A program made the translations under genes and the position numbers. This document shows, in pieces, positions 7,575-16,089 of a stretch of 64,000 nt of DNA. Every line of letters begins with the position of its first letter. Within the stretch, counting starts at the first letter, position 1. The notes beneath the pieces were generated by a model. It was not told the origin of the DNA, ran no database searches, and was given only the letters and a program-made list of their open reading frames with translations. Origin of the DNA: DSNY01 sp040752195 (lineage in GTDB: Bacteria; Pseudomonadota; Gammaproteobacteria; Burkholderiales; Burkholderiaceae_F); contig JBFMFC010000014.1 of assembly GCA_040752195.1 (NCBI GenBank), forward strand, positions 1-64,000. The letters run 5' to 3'.

Positions 7575-7624
7575 CGATTTGCCGCAAAGCCAAACGCACC
7601 TGCGTGCGTTTGGCCGGCAAATCG
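7575..7624 (+). terminator. long stem-loop directly behind tRNA-Arg
   Basis: It starts at the first base after the tRNA. The outer arms CGATTTGCCG / CGGCAAATCG (7575-7584, 7615-7624) and inner arms GCCAAACGCAC / GTGCGTTTGGC (7589-7599, 7604-7614) are both perfect. The loop is CTGC and a CAAA bulge lies on one side only, giving 21 base pairs. There is no U-run, so it is not a classic intrinsic terminator; it may define the tRNA 3' trailer or stop transcription in another way. Confidence 0.6.
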
Positions 7625-7938
7625 CCCCGAGCGCCTGCGAGCGCGAGGGGGTACACAGGACGATCGCGACCGACTTCCACCCACCCCGCGCGCGACAAGC
7701 ACCTGCGTGCGTTTGGCCGGCGAATCGCCCCGAGCGCCTACGAGCGCGAGGGGGTACACAGGACGATCGCCAGCGACTGCCACCCACCCCGCGCGCGAAA
7801 GCACCCGCGCGAGGTCGGCCGGCAGACCGCCGCGGGCCGCGCTGCGGCGTCTGACGCGATGGGCTCAGCCCCGCCGGTTGCGGTGTTTTCCGACGCGCTG
7901 CGCCGCAAGCACGGCAGGGTATACACAGCCTGATCGCG
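7596..7938. repeat. about 103-bp imperfect tandem repeat, two good copies and one decayed
   Basis: Copy 1 (7596-7698) and copy 2 (7699-7800) are nearly identical and start GCACCTGCGTGCGTTTGGCC. Both contain a CCCCGAGC...GGGGG palindromic part and GGGGGTACACAGGACGATCG. Copy 3 (7801-7938) keeps the first bases and a weak version of the end (GGGTATACACAGCCTGATCG) with a changed middle. The frames running through it on both strands have no protein character. The rest of the 416-bp gap between tRNA and the cyclase gene (7939-7990) shows no further feature. Confidence 0.7.
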
Positions 7939-7990
7939 TCAAGCTACGCTCGCGCCGCGCCGACCTTCGCGCCGAACCCTCCGTCGACCC

Positions 7991-9874
7991 TTGAGCGCCG
8001 CAGCACCGCCTCCGCCGCCACCCGCGAGCGGCCAGCCGATCCGCCGGCTGGCCGCGGTGATGATCGCCGACGTCGCCGGCTACAGCCGGATGATGGAGCG
8101 CGACGAAGAAGGTACACACGCACGCATGCGCGAGATCCGCGCGCAGGTCACCGATCCGGCGATTCGGCGTCGCGGCGGGCGCATCGTGCGGACGGCGGGC
8201 GACGGCATGCTCGTCGAGTTCGCCAGCGCGGTCGAAGCGCTGTCGTGCGCCGTCGAGATCCAGCGCGAGATGGCCGCACGCAACCGCGGACTGACACCGG
8301 ACTCGCGCGTGGACTTCCGCATCGGCATCAACCTCGGCGACATCATCATCGACGGCGGCGACATCGCGGGCGACGGCGTCAACCTCGCGGCGCGCCTCGA
8401 AGCGCTCGCCGAACCCGGCGGCATCGCGCTGTCGCGCGCGGTACGCGAACAGGTGCGGCAGGTGGTCGGCGTGACGCTGAACGACGCCGGACGCCACCGT
8501 GTGAAGAACATGTCCGAGCCGATCCAGGTCTACACGGTCGCGCTGGAGGGCCAACCGCGCGCGACGGTCCGCGTGGGACGCTGGAGCCCGCGCCGGATCG
8601 CAGGTCTGGCGTCGATCGCGGCCGCCGGCGCCGCCGCGGTGCTGCTGTGGACCTACCTCCAACCGCGCGCGGACGCACCGCGCCAGTCGCTGGCCGTGCT
8701 GCCCTTCGGCGATCTGTCGCGCCAGACCGAGGGCGAGGCGCTTGCCGAGCGCTTGACGGTCGAAGTGACGACGGCGCTGTCGAAGGTGTCGGGCATGCAC
8801 GTGATCGCGCGGACGACGGCGGCGCGCCACGCGGGGCCGAAAGTCGATGCGGCGTCTGCCGGACGCGCGCTGAACGTTCGCTACGCGGTCGAAGGCGCCG
8901 TGGTGTCCGCCGGCGAGCGCGTGCGCGTGCTGGCGCAGCTCGTGCGGACCGACACCGGCGCGCAGATCTGGAGCGAGACCTTCGATGTCGCGCGCGGCGA
9001 AGACGGCCCGGTGCCGCTCGAACTGATCGGGCGGCTGGCCGACACGCTGCGCACCCAGGTGCGCGCCGCGGAGCTGAAGCGGCTGGACGACCGCGCGGCC
9101 GACGCCTACGCGCTGGCGCTGCGCGCCACCATGCAGATGCCGCACACGGAAACGGTCGAGCAGATCCGGGAGGTGTCGAAACTTTACGAGCAGGCGTTGC
9201 AGCACGACCCGGAACACGTCCCGGCGCTCGCCGGGCTCGCCTACGCGAACGCGGTGCTCGCCGATCGCATCCACGACGAGACCGAACGGGCGGCGCTTCT
9301 GCGCCGCGCCGAGGAACTGTCGGCACGCGCGGTCGCGCTCGATGCCAACGACGCGGAGTCCTGGGGAATTCGCTCGGCGGTGCTGCAGCACGCGCACAAG
9401 TTCGGCGCTGCGTTCGAAGCGGCCGAACGCGGCCTGCAGTTGAACCCCTACTACAGCGAGTTGCACGGGCAGCGCGGACTGCTGCTGATCAACGCCGGGC
9501 GCGCCGAGGACGCGCTGGCGTCGATCGACCGCGCGATCCGCCTGAACCCGGTGTCCGACGCGGTCGGCGTGCACCTGAACATGCGCTGCCGCGCGCTGCT
9601 CTATCTGGGCCGCTACGCCGAAGCGATCGACGCCTGCCAGCGCGCGACGACCTCGGCCGCCGACTGGCCCGACTACATGCTGCTGACCGCGGCGTACGCG
9701 ATGGCCGGCGACGCGGCGCGAGCGGCGACGGCGCGCGCGGAGCTGCTGCGGCGCGAGCCGCGCTTCTCGATCGGCTGGGTGCGCGCGCTGTCGGGCGAGC
9801 CGGCACCGCGCGCCGCGCAGCAGCGCGAGCAGCACCTGTTCGCCGGGCTGCGCAAGGCCGGCGTCCCCGAGTAG
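7991..9874 (+). CDS. class III adenylate/guanylate cyclase with TolB-like and TPR domains
   Basis: This 627-residue protein starts with a class III nucleotidyl cyclase domain (residues 18-185). It has the first metal-binding Asp in AVMIADVAGYSRMME, the second in TAGDGMLVEF, and the transition-state Asn/Arg in VNLAARLEALAEPGG. One transmembrane helix lies near 200-220 (GAAAVLLWTYL). A FlgO/TolB-like domain follows (SLAVLPFGDLSRQTEGEALA), then TPR units to the end. The layout suggests a membrane-anchored cyclase whose output is set by the part across the membrane. The only start before the conserved RRLAAV block is TTG 7991, with no good ribosome site, so the start is uncertain. It stands alone beside the integrated element. 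Confidence 0.85.
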   Translation: MSAAAPPPPPPASGQPIRRLAAVMIADVAGYSRMMERDEEGTHARMREIRAQVTDPAIRRRGGRIVRTAGDGMLVEFASAVEALSCAVEIQREMAARNRGLTPDSRVDFRIGINLGDIIIDGGDIAGDGVNLAARLEALAEPGGIALSRAVREQVRQVVGVTLNDAGRHRVKNMSEPIQVYTVALEGQPRATVRVGRWSPRRIAGLASIAAAGAAAVLLWTYLQPRADAPRQSLAVLPFGDLSRQTEGEALAERLTVEVTTALSKVSGMHVIARTTAARHAGPKVDAASAGRALNVRYAVEGAVVSAGERVRVLAQLVRTDTGAQIWSETFDVARGEDGPVPLELIGRLADTLRTQVRAAELKRLDDRAADAYALALRATMQMPHTETVEQIREVSKLYEQALQHDPEHVPALAGLAYANAVLADRIHDETERAALLRRAEELSARAVALDANDAESWGIRSAVLQHAHKFGAAFEAAERGLQLNPYYSELHGQRGLLLINAGRAEDALASIDRAIRLNPVSDAVGVHLNMRCRALLYLGRYAEAIDACQRATTSAADWPDYMLLTAAYAMAGDAARAATARAELLRREPRFSIGWVRALSGEPAPRAAQQREQHLFAGLRKAGVPE

Positions 9875-9875
9875 C

Positions 9876-10778
9876 TCACGACGCGAGGCCGAGCACGAGG
9901 CCGGCCGGAACGAAAACCACCGCGGCCAGGTTGCCGACCAACGTGATCGACGCGACCTTCTCCGGCTCCTGCCGGTACGCCTCGGCGAGCATGAAGTTCA
10001 GCACCGCCGGCGGCAGCGCGCCGAACAGGAACAGCTGCCCGCGTCCGGCCGCGTCGAGCGCAAGCAGCGCGTCGGCGACGAACGCGCCGGCCAGACCGAC
10101 GACGGGGCAGACGATCGCGCCGACTACACCGATGCGCCAGTCGCGCGCCCTGACGTCGACCATCCGGATGCCCAGCGCGAACAGCATCATCGGAATGGCC
10201 GCGTCGCCGAGCAGCTTCAGCCCGTCGAACAGCGGCTGCGGAAACGGCGGCCGCACGAGTGCGAAGACGAGCCCGATCGCGGTGCCGATCATCATCGGGT
10301 TGGCGAGCAGCCGCAGCGAACGGCGCCACGGCACCTGTCCGTGCGCGACGATGCGGACGCCGAGCGAGAAGTGCAGCGTGTTGCTCAGCACGAACATCGC
10401 GACCGCCGGTCCGAGCGCGGCGGGGCCGAAGGCCAGTACCGCGAGCGGCAGCCCCATGTTGCCGCAGTTGTTGAACATCATCGGCGGCACGAAGGTGCGC
10501 GCGTCGAACCCGGCCAGCCGCGCGATCGGCCATGCGAGCAGCCCCGAGACGGCGATCACGATGGCCGCACCGGCGAGCAGCGGCGCGCGCTGTGCGATCT
10601 CGAAGTCCTTCGCGGCCAGCGCCGTGAAGCACAGCAGCGGGCCGAGCAGGTTGAGGTTCAGCACGTTCAGCGCTCCCGCCTCGCTGCGGACGCGCTCGCC
10701 GCGCAGCCGTGCGTAGCCGTAGCCGACGGCGATCACGCCGAACACGGGAACGATGATGGCGAGGATGCGCTCGATCAT
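9876..10778 (-). CDS. AEC-family (auxin efflux carrier-like) transporter
   Basis: This 300-residue inner-membrane protein has about ten hydrophobic helices, the usual size and topology for AEC carriers, which move dicarboxylates or other organic anions. Family phrases seen are MMFNNCGNMGLPLAVLAFG, ANPMMIGTAIGLVF and PPAVLNFMLAEAYRQEPE. The substrate cannot be read from the sequence. It lies 10 bp downstream of orn on the same strand and probably shares its transcript; its stop is only a few bases from the end of the converging cyclase gene. Confidence 0.9.
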   Translation of the reverse strand: MIERILAIIVPVFGVIAVGYGYARLRGERVRSEAGALNVLNLNLLGPLLCFTALAAKDFEIAQRAPLLAGAAIVIAVSGLLAWPIARLAGFDARTFVPPMMFNNCGNMGLPLAVLAFGPAALGPAVAMFVLSNTLHFSLGVRIVAHGQVPWRRSLRLLANPMMIGTAIGLVFALVRPPFPQPLFDGLKLLGDAAIPMMLFALGIRMVDVRARDWRIGVVGAIVCPVVGLAGAFVADALLALDAAGRGQLFLFGALPPAVLNFMLAEAYRQEPEKVASITLVGNLAAVVFVPAGLVLGLAS

Positions 10779-10788
10779 CGCCGGCGCG

Positions 10789-11370
10789 TCAGACGGCGAG
10801 CAGTTGCGCGCGGTAGTGCTTCAGTTCGGCGATCGATTCGTAGATGTCGGCGAGCGCCTCGTGCCGGTTCTTCTTCTCGAAGGCGCGATAGACGTCGGGT
10901 TTCCAGCGCCGCGCCAGTTCCTTCAGCGTGCTGACATCCAGGTTGCGGTAGTGGAAATAGGCCTCCAGCCGCGGCATCCAGCGCGCCATGAAGCGGCGGT
11001 CCTGACAGATCGAGTTGCCGCACATCGGCGATCTGCCCTCGGGCACGTAGCGCCGCAGGAAGTCGAGCACGGCCGCCTCGGCGGCGGCCTCGTCGAGCGT
11101 CGACTCGCGCACGCGCCCGGTCAGCCCGGAGCGCGCATGCGTCGAGGTGTTCCAGTCGTCCATCGCGGCGAGGACGCGCTCGTCCTGGTGCACTGCGAGC
11201 GCGGGGCCTTCGGCGATCAGCTCGAGCTGCGCGTCGGTGACGACGACCGCGACTTCAAGCACGCGGTCCGAATCCGGATTCAGACCGCTCATCTCCATGT
11301 CGATCCAGATCAGGTTGTTCTCGTCGTAGCGCGCATCGCGCGCCGGCGTCGCGTCGTTGCTCTGTGACAT
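10789..11370 (-). CDS. orn: oligoribonuclease
   Basis: This 193-residue DEDDh exonuclease degrades di- to pentanucleotides, including pGpG from c-di-GMP turnover. The Exo I motif is LIWIDMEMSGLNPDSDRVLE, Exo II is around CGNSICQDRRFM, and Exo III HEALADIYESIAEL contains the catalytic His and Asp. Length fits the family (about 180). ATG 11370 is chosen because the conserved domain starts about 18 residues later; the frame extends upstream without family likeness. It is divergent from the M48 protease gene over about 90 bp, an arrangement common in betaproteobacteria. Confidence 0.96.
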   Translation of the reverse strand: MSQSNDATPARDARYDENNLIWIDMEMSGLNPDSDRVLEVAVVVTDAQLELIAEGPALAVHQDERVLAAMDDWNTSTHARSGLTGRVRESTLDEAAAEAAVLDFLRRYVPEGRSPMCGNSICQDRRFMARWMPRLEAYFHYRNLDVSTLKELARRWKPDVYRAFEKKNRHEALADIYESIAELKHYRAQLLAV

Positions 11371-11462
11371 AATTTTTCGCGTTCGTAACGGCGCGCGATT
11401 GTCGCATGCGGCACCTGCGCAGCCGCCCCGGATCGGGTCCGGGGGCGCTCCGATCGGATCCC

Positions 11463-12740
11463 ATGAGCTTCGCGTTTTCGCTGCTGTTCGTCGCTTTCCT
11501 GCTGCTGACCGTCGCGCTGAAGTACTGGCTCGCGGCGCGGCAGATCCGCCACGTGGCGGCGCACGCCGACGCGGTGCCGGAACAGTTTGCCGGCCGGGTG
11601 AGCCTCGAGGCGCATCGCAAGGCGGCCGCATACACGATCGCCAAACAGCGCTTCGCGTTGATCGAGACGGCGGTCGGCACGGCGCTGCTGGTCGCGCTGA
11701 CGCTGCTCGGCGGGCTGCAGGCGATTGCCGATGCGGTCGCCGCGCTGCTCGGGCGCGGCTTTCTGTTCCAGGTCGGCGTCGTCGCAGCGGTCGTGATCCT
11801 GGTCAGCCTGGTCGACATTCCTTTCGGCTGGTACCGCCAGTTCCGCATCGAGCAGGCATTCGGCTTCAACCGCATGACGCTGCGCACGTTCTTCGCCGAT
11901 CTGCTCAAGTCGGCCCTGCTGGCGGCGGTGCTCGGGCTGCCGGTTCTCGCGGCCGTGCTGTGGCTGATGGCGCGCGCCGGCGACCTGTGGTGGCTGTACG
12001 CGTGGTTCGTCTGGATTGCGTTCAATGCGCTGGTGCTCGTGCTGTACCCGACCGTGATCGCGCCGCTGTTCAACAAGTTCGAGCCGCTCGCGGACGCCGC
12101 GCTCGCGGATCGCATCGCACGGCTGCTGGCGCGAACGGGGTTCTCGAGCAAGGGCATCTTCGTGATGGACGGCTCGCGCCGTTCAGCCCACGGCAACGCC
12201 TACTTCACGGGGCTGGGCCGCAGCAAGCGGATCGTGTTCTACGACACGCTGATCGAGCGGCTGCAGCCGCAGGAGATCGAAGCGGTGCTGGCGCACGAAT
12301 TGGGGCACTTCAAGCTCAAGCACATCCGCAAGCGGCTTGTGCTGTCGGCGCTTGCGAGCTTCGCGTTCCTTGCGCTGCTCGGCTGGCTCGCCGGACAGAC
12401 GTGGTTCTACGAGGGGCTGGGCGTGCAACCGGCGCTGGACGCGCGCAACGACGGGCTCGCGCTGGTGCTGTTCATCCTGGTCGCCCCGGTGTTCACGTTC
12501 GTGCTGGCACCGCTGGTGTCGGCGCTGTCGCGTGCGCACGAGTTCGAGGCCGACGCTTTCGCCGCGCGCCACAGTTCGGCGCAGGATCTCGCGAGCGCGC
12601 TCGTCAAGCTGTACCAGGACAACGCCGCGACGCTGACGCCCGATCCACTGTACTCGGCGTTCTACGATTCGCACCCGCCGGCTGCGATCCGCATCGAGCG
12701 GCTGCTTGCGCAGCCGCTCCCCGCGACCGCAGCCGCCTGA
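11463..12740 (+). CDS. M48 family (Ste24-like) membrane zinc metalloprotease
   Basis: This 425-residue inner-membrane protease has several N-terminal transmembrane helices, the zinc motif AVLAHELGHFKLKHIRK near residue 280 (HExxH), and the third ligand Glu in RAHEFEADAFAARHSS. Ste24/CAAX-protease-like members in bacteria degrade membrane or misfolded proteins. ATG 11463 is chosen over an upstream ATG at 11406 because the first hydrophobic helix begins right after it (MSFAFSLLFVAFLLLTVAL). It ends 2 bp before the pterin dehydratase gene and begins a plus-strand operon running to 14300. Confidence 0.93.
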   Translation: MSFAFSLLFVAFLLLTVALKYWLAARQIRHVAAHADAVPEQFAGRVSLEAHRKAAAYTIAKQRFALIETAVGTALLVALTLLGGLQAIADAVAALLGRGFLFQVGVVAAVVILVSLVDIPFGWYRQFRIEQAFGFNRMTLRTFFADLLKSALLAAVLGLPVLAAVLWLMARAGDLWWLYAWFVWIAFNALVLVLYPTVIAPLFNKFEPLADAALADRIARLLARTGFSSKGIFVMDGSRRSAHGNAYFTGLGRSKRIVFYDTLIERLQPQEIEAVLAHELGHFKLKHIRKRLVLSALASFAFLALLGWLAGQTWFYEGLGVQPALDARNDGLALVLFILVAPVFTFVLAPLVSALSRAHEFEADAFAARHSSAQDLASALVKLYQDNAATLTPDPLYSAFYDSHPPAAIRIERLLAQPLPATAAA

Positions 12741-12742
12741 CC

Positions 12743-13099
12743 ATGTTCACTCGCGAAGAACTGCTCGCGCGCCGCTGCCGCCCGCTCGAAGGCGAAGGCG
12801 CGATGACGCCGGCCGAAGTGCAGGCGCAGCTTTCCGCGCTCGACGGCTGGGGCCTGGTCGACGGCCACATCGTGCGGACGTATCGCTTCGACGACTACCA
12901 TCAGACGATCGCCTTCGTCGACGCGCTCGCCGAGATGATTCACCGCGAGGACCACCACCCCGAGCTGATCGTCTCGTACAACCGCTGCCAAGTGCGCTTC
13001 AATACGCACTCGGTCAAGGGCATCTCGATCAACGACTTCATCTGCGCGGCCAAGGCCGACGCCATCTACGCGCAGCGCGCGTCCCAGCAGACCGCATGA
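12743..13099 (+). CDS. pterin-4a-carbinolamine dehydratase
   Basis: This 118-residue protein dehydrates 4a-hydroxytetrahydrobiopterin during pterin recycling, normally with phenylalanine hydroxylase; some members also act as transcription cofactors. The active-site motif is IHREDHHPELIVSYNRCQVR (the paired His-His-Pro), followed by FNTHSVKGISINDFICAAK. Length is normal. No phenylalanine hydroxylase is nearby; instead the gene overlaps rsgA by four bases (ATGA at 13096), as is common in Burkholderiales. Confidence 0.94.
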   Translation: MFTREELLARRCRPLEGEGAMTPAEVQAQLSALDGWGLVDGHIVRTYRFDDYHQTIAFVDALAEMIHREDHHPELIVSYNRCQVRFNTHSVKGISINDFICAAKADAIYAQRASQQTA

Positions 13100-13995
13100 A
13101 GCCGGCGCGCCCCGCCGGCGAGTTCGAAGCGCGCGTCGTGGCCGCCTATGGCCGCAGGTTCCTGGTGCAGGACGCAGGCGGGCGAACGTGGCTCGCGAGC
13201 CGCCGCGGCAAGCGCGGCGACGTCGTCGTCGGCGATCGCGTGCGCTGCACGGCCGTCGGCGCGGACGATGCGGCGATCGAATCGATCGAGCCGCGTCGCA
13301 GCGTTCTGTTTCGCGCCGACGCGCTGCGCACGAAGGAGCTTGCCGCCAACATCGACCAGGTCGCGATCGTCTTTGCGCCGCAGCCTGCGTTCAACCTGCA
13401 CTTCGTCTGGCGCGCGCTGGTCGCAGCGCACGCTGCGCAGATTGCGCGGCTCGTGGTGCTGAACAAGACCGACCTGCCGGATGTGGGCGGCGCGCGTGCC
13501 GCGCTCGACGAATTGGCCGCGCTCGGCGAGCGCACGATTGCCGTATCCGCCAAGGCGGAGCCGGAAAAGGCGCGTTCGCAGCTCGCCGCCGAGTTCGCGC
13601 ACCGCGCTACGCTGCTGGTCGGTCAGTCGGGCATGGGCAAGTCGACGATCCTGAATCTGCTCGTTCCCGACGCCAACGCGCGCACACGTGAGTACTCGGT
13701 GAAACTGAACCAGGGCAGACAGACCACCACCGCGTCGCGCTGGTTCGCCTTCGGCGCCGACGGCGCGATCATCGACTCGCCGGGCTTCCAGGCGTTCGGG
13801 CTCGCGCACCTGTCGATTGCGCAGCTGGCCGCGTGCCTGCCCGAGTTCGCGTCGCATCTCGGCCGCTGCCGTTTCAACGATTGCCGTCATCTCGAAGAGC
13901 CGGACTGCGCGGTGCGCGCCGCGGTCGAAGCGGGCGCGATCTCGCCGGCGCGCTATGCGTTCTACCGCCAGCTGGCGGCCGAGGTCGCGCGATGA
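13096..13995 (+). CDS. rsgA: ribosome small-subunit biogenesis GTPase RsgA
   Basis: This 299-residue circularly permuted GTPase releases factors from the maturing 30S subunit. It has an N-terminal OB-fold (residues 8-70), then G4 VVLNKTDLP, G1 LVGQSGMGKSTILNLL and G3 IIDSPGFQAFG in permuted order, with the C-terminal zinc-finger region CRFNDCRHLEEPDCAV. The start overlaps the previous stop as ATGA, and its stop overlaps the next start in the same way, so the three genes are translationally coupled. Confidence 0.96.
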   Translation: MKPARPAGEFEARVVAAYGRRFLVQDAGGRTWLASRRGKRGDVVVGDRVRCTAVGADDAAIESIEPRRSVLFRADALRTKELAANIDQVAIVFAPQPAFNLHFVWRALVAAHAAQIARLVVLNKTDLPDVGGARAALDELAALGERTIAVSAKAEPEKARSQLAAEFAHRATLLVGQSGMGKSTILNLLVPDANARTREYSVKLNQGRQTTTASRWFAFGADGAIIDSPGFQAFGLAHLSIAQLAACLPEFASHLGRCRFNDCRHLEEPDCAVRAAVEAGAISPARYAFYRQLAAEVAR

Positions 13996-14300
13996 AGTTG
14001 CTCGCGCGCTGCGACCACGCGCTGCAGGCCGCGCATTTGGCCAACGCGCTCGCTGCGGCCGGCATCCGCTGCGAAGTGCGAAACACGGCCCTTGCGGGCG
14101 CGATCGGCGACATTCCGTGGCTCGAGTGCGCGCCGCAACTGTGGCTGCTCGACGACCTGGACGAGTACCGCGCGCGCGAGATCCTGGCGGATCTGACGCG
14201 TGATGTCGCAGGACCGCCGTGGCGCTGCGCGTCGTGCGGGGAAGCGATCGAACCGCAATTCGGCGCCTGCTGGAAGTGCGGCGCGGCGCGCCCGGCCTGA
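13992..14300 (+). CDS. DUF2007-type small zinc-ribbon protein
   Basis: This 102-residue protein has an alpha/beta N-terminal half (HLANALAAAGIRCEVRNTAL) like DUF2007 putative signal-transducing proteins, and a C-terminal zinc ribbon with two CxxC pairs (CASCGE and CWKCGA). It overlaps the rsgA stop by four bases. Its function is unknown; close coupling to rsgA suggests a link to ribosome assembly or stress, which is inference only. Confidence 0.82.
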   Translation: MKLLARCDHALQAAHLANALAAAGIRCEVRNTALAGAIGDIPWLECAPQLWLLDDLDEYRAREILADLTRDVAGPPWRCASCGEAIEPQFGACWKCGAARPA

Positions 14301-14308
14301 GCTGCGGT

Positions 14309-15274
14309 TCAGAACGCCCAGGCCGCGAGCGTGAGCAGCAGCAGCACGACCAGCCAGAGCACGAGTGCGCGCCACACGAGGCCGACGACCGAGCGCAGCG
14401 TGCGCGGGTCGGGCTCCGCAAGCGCCGCGCTCTCCTGCCCCGCTTCGTCGAAGTAGCGCGCGGTTTCGGCCGTGCTCATGATGCGCGTGCCGATCGCGCC
14501 GCTCGCCGCGCCGAGGATCAGCGCGCGCGAGTCGGGGCCCGGCACGCCATCGGCCGAGGGGACGCGCGCCACCTGGCGCCAGCAGTAGATCGCGCCCTCG
14601 AAGTCGCCGACGATCGCGAAGGCGAGCGCCGTCAGGCGCGCCGGCAGCCAGTCGATCCACGCAAACACGCGGCGCGCGAAGTCGCCGAAGCGATCGGGGG
14701 TCTGCGCGCCTGGCGGCGGACGGTTCCAGCGGCGCGCCAGATAGTCGGCGAGCCGATACACGACCGGGCCGACCGGGCCCGGCAGCAACACGAACCACAC
14801 GAGCACGCCGAAAACGTGCCGGTGCGACAGCAGCAGCCCGAACTCGATCGACTGCCGCACGATCTCGGCGGCGTCGAGATCGGCGGCGTCGTACCCCGCC
14901 TCGTGCGGGCGCTTCCACGCCGTCAGCTCGCGCCGCGCGGTGGCCAGGTCGCCGTTGTCGAGCGCAACCTGGATCTCCGTGAAGTGATGGCTGAACTGGC
15001 GGAAGCCGAGCGTCAGGTACAGCACGCCGACGTCGACCGCGAGCGCGACGATCCACGAGATCGAAGCGGCGATCCAGTAAACGATGCCGACTGCAACCGC
15101 AGCGCCGCCGACTACCAGCAGCCACGCGTACATGCCGTGGCGCCGGCGTCCGGCGTTCAGATGGCGCTCGGCGCCGTCGGCGATCGCCTCGATCGTCCCC
15201 GACAGCGGATGCTGCGCGGGCAGCGCGCGCAACTGCTCGAGGATCAGCGTCAAAACAAGCGCAAGCCAGACCAC
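14309..15274 (-). CDS. CobD/CbiB-family membrane protein (not in the B12 locus)
   Basis: This 321-residue protein has four to five membrane helices and resembles CobD/CbiB at low level: FGVLVWFVLLPGPVGPVVYRL matches the LWY...GPVGAVLYR region and FAWIDWLPARLTALAFA the WLPARL region. CbiB joins aminopropanol to cobyric acid, but a clearer cobD lies at 42436-43359, and this copy lacks the AENFNDS motif. It is a known betaproteobacterial companion of the nudL-rplS region and probably does something else, perhaps in the envelope. It is on the opposite strand from the rsgA block. Confidence 0.8.
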   Translation of the reverse strand: MVWLALVLTLILEQLRALPAQHPLSGTIEAIADGAERHLNAGRRRHGMYAWLLVVGGAAVAVGIVYWIAASISWIVALAVDVGVLYLTLGFRQFSHHFTEIQVALDNGDLATARRELTAWKRPHEAGYDAADLDAAEIVRQSIEFGLLLSHRHVFGVLVWFVLLPGPVGPVVYRLADYLARRWNRPPPGAQTPDRFGDFARRVFAWIDWLPARLTALAFAIVGDFEGAIYCWRQVARVPSADGVPGPDSRALILGAASGAIGTRIMSTAETARYFDEAGQESAALAEPDPRTLRSVVGLVWRALVLWLVVLLLLTLAAWAF

Positions 15275-15320
15275 GTGTGTCTCCGATCCCCGCCGATTCT
15301 AGGGTGAAGCGCTGCGCGGC

Positions 15321-16046
15321 TCAGGCGCGCAGGAAGTGGTAGAAGTTGCGCAGCATGGCGGCGGTCGCGCCCCAGATGAAGTAGCGGCGCGCGGCCGTGT
15401 ACGGCATCGCGTAGAAAGTCCTCGACAGCGCACCTTGCACGAAGCGGCGCCGTTCGTGATGGGCCGGGTCCATCAGGAACGCCAGCGGCACCTCGAAGGC
15501 CTCGGCCACTTCGAACCCGTCGAGCGCGAGCGAGAACTCCCGTTCGATCAGCCCGACGACGGGTGTGACCTGGTAGCTCGTCGCGGTCACGTACTGCGGC
15601 AGCGTGCCGACGACGTCGACCGCATCGGGGGGCAGCCCGATCTCCTCGAACGATTCGCGCAGCGCGGTCGCGACCGGCGTCGGGTCCTCCTCCTCGACGC
15701 GGCCGCCGGGAAAGCTGATCTGTCCGGCGTGATCGTGCAGATGCGCGGTGCGCTGCGTCAGCAGCACCGAGACGCCCTCCGCGCGCACGACGAGCGGCAC
15801 CAGAACCGCGGCGGGCCGCGGCGGCGCGTCGAGGTTGTAGAGGCGTCCGTCGGTCGTGATCTCGGGCTGCCACGACGGCGGCTGTGCGAAGCGCGTGCGC
15901 AGCGCCTTGGCGGTCAACCGCTCGGGTTCGACTGCAGTGCCGCGAACCGCCGGATCGTCGAAGCCGGGGTCGAGCGGGATCGTCTCCGGATCGAACAGCG
16001 GACGGCGCGGCGTGCGGGGCAGCGGATCGACTGCGAGGTCCGACAT
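15321..16046 (-). CDS. CoA pyrophosphatase, Nudix hydrolase
   Basis: This 241-residue Nudix protein is of the NudL/CoA-diphosphatase type, which cleaves CoA or its oxidised forms to 4'-phosphopantetheine and 3',5'-ADP. The Nudix box is GGRVEEEDPTPVATALRE followed by SFEEIGL; just before it is LHDHAGQISFPGG, the UPF0035 CoA signature. ATG 16046 is chosen (MSDLAVDPL); an upstream start at 16112 would add 22 unconserved residues. It lies 43 bp downstream of rplS on the same strand. Confidence 0.92.
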   Translation of the reverse strand: MSDLAVDPLPRTPRRPLFDPETIPLDPGFDDPAVRGTAVEPERLTAKALRTRFAQPPSWQPEITTDGRLYNLDAPPRPAAVLVPLVVRAEGVSVLLTQRTAHLHDHAGQISFPGGRVEEEDPTPVATALRESFEEIGLPPDAVDVVGTLPQYVTATSYQVTPVVGLIEREFSLALDGFEVAEAFEVPLAFLMDPAHHERRRFVQGALSRTFYAMPYTAARRYFIWGATAAMLRNFYHFLRA

Positions 16047-16089
16047 GATCGGTGCCGCGCGGACGCACGACCGCGCGGCGGAGGTCGGC

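Noticed and set aside
7389..7787. N-terminal extension of the integrase by 133 residues
   Set aside because: The extension would be read antisense through tRNA-Arg and the repeats; family likeness starts at ATG 7388.
7596..7938. Possible CRISPR-like array
   Set aside because: Units are about 103 bp, contiguous, only two good copies, with no unique spacers and no cas genes.
13993..14416. Minus-strand frames across the DUF2007 gene and cobD-like gene ends
   Set aside because: The plus-strand DUF2007 gene is coupled to rsgA and has two CxxC pairs; the opposing frame has no motif.
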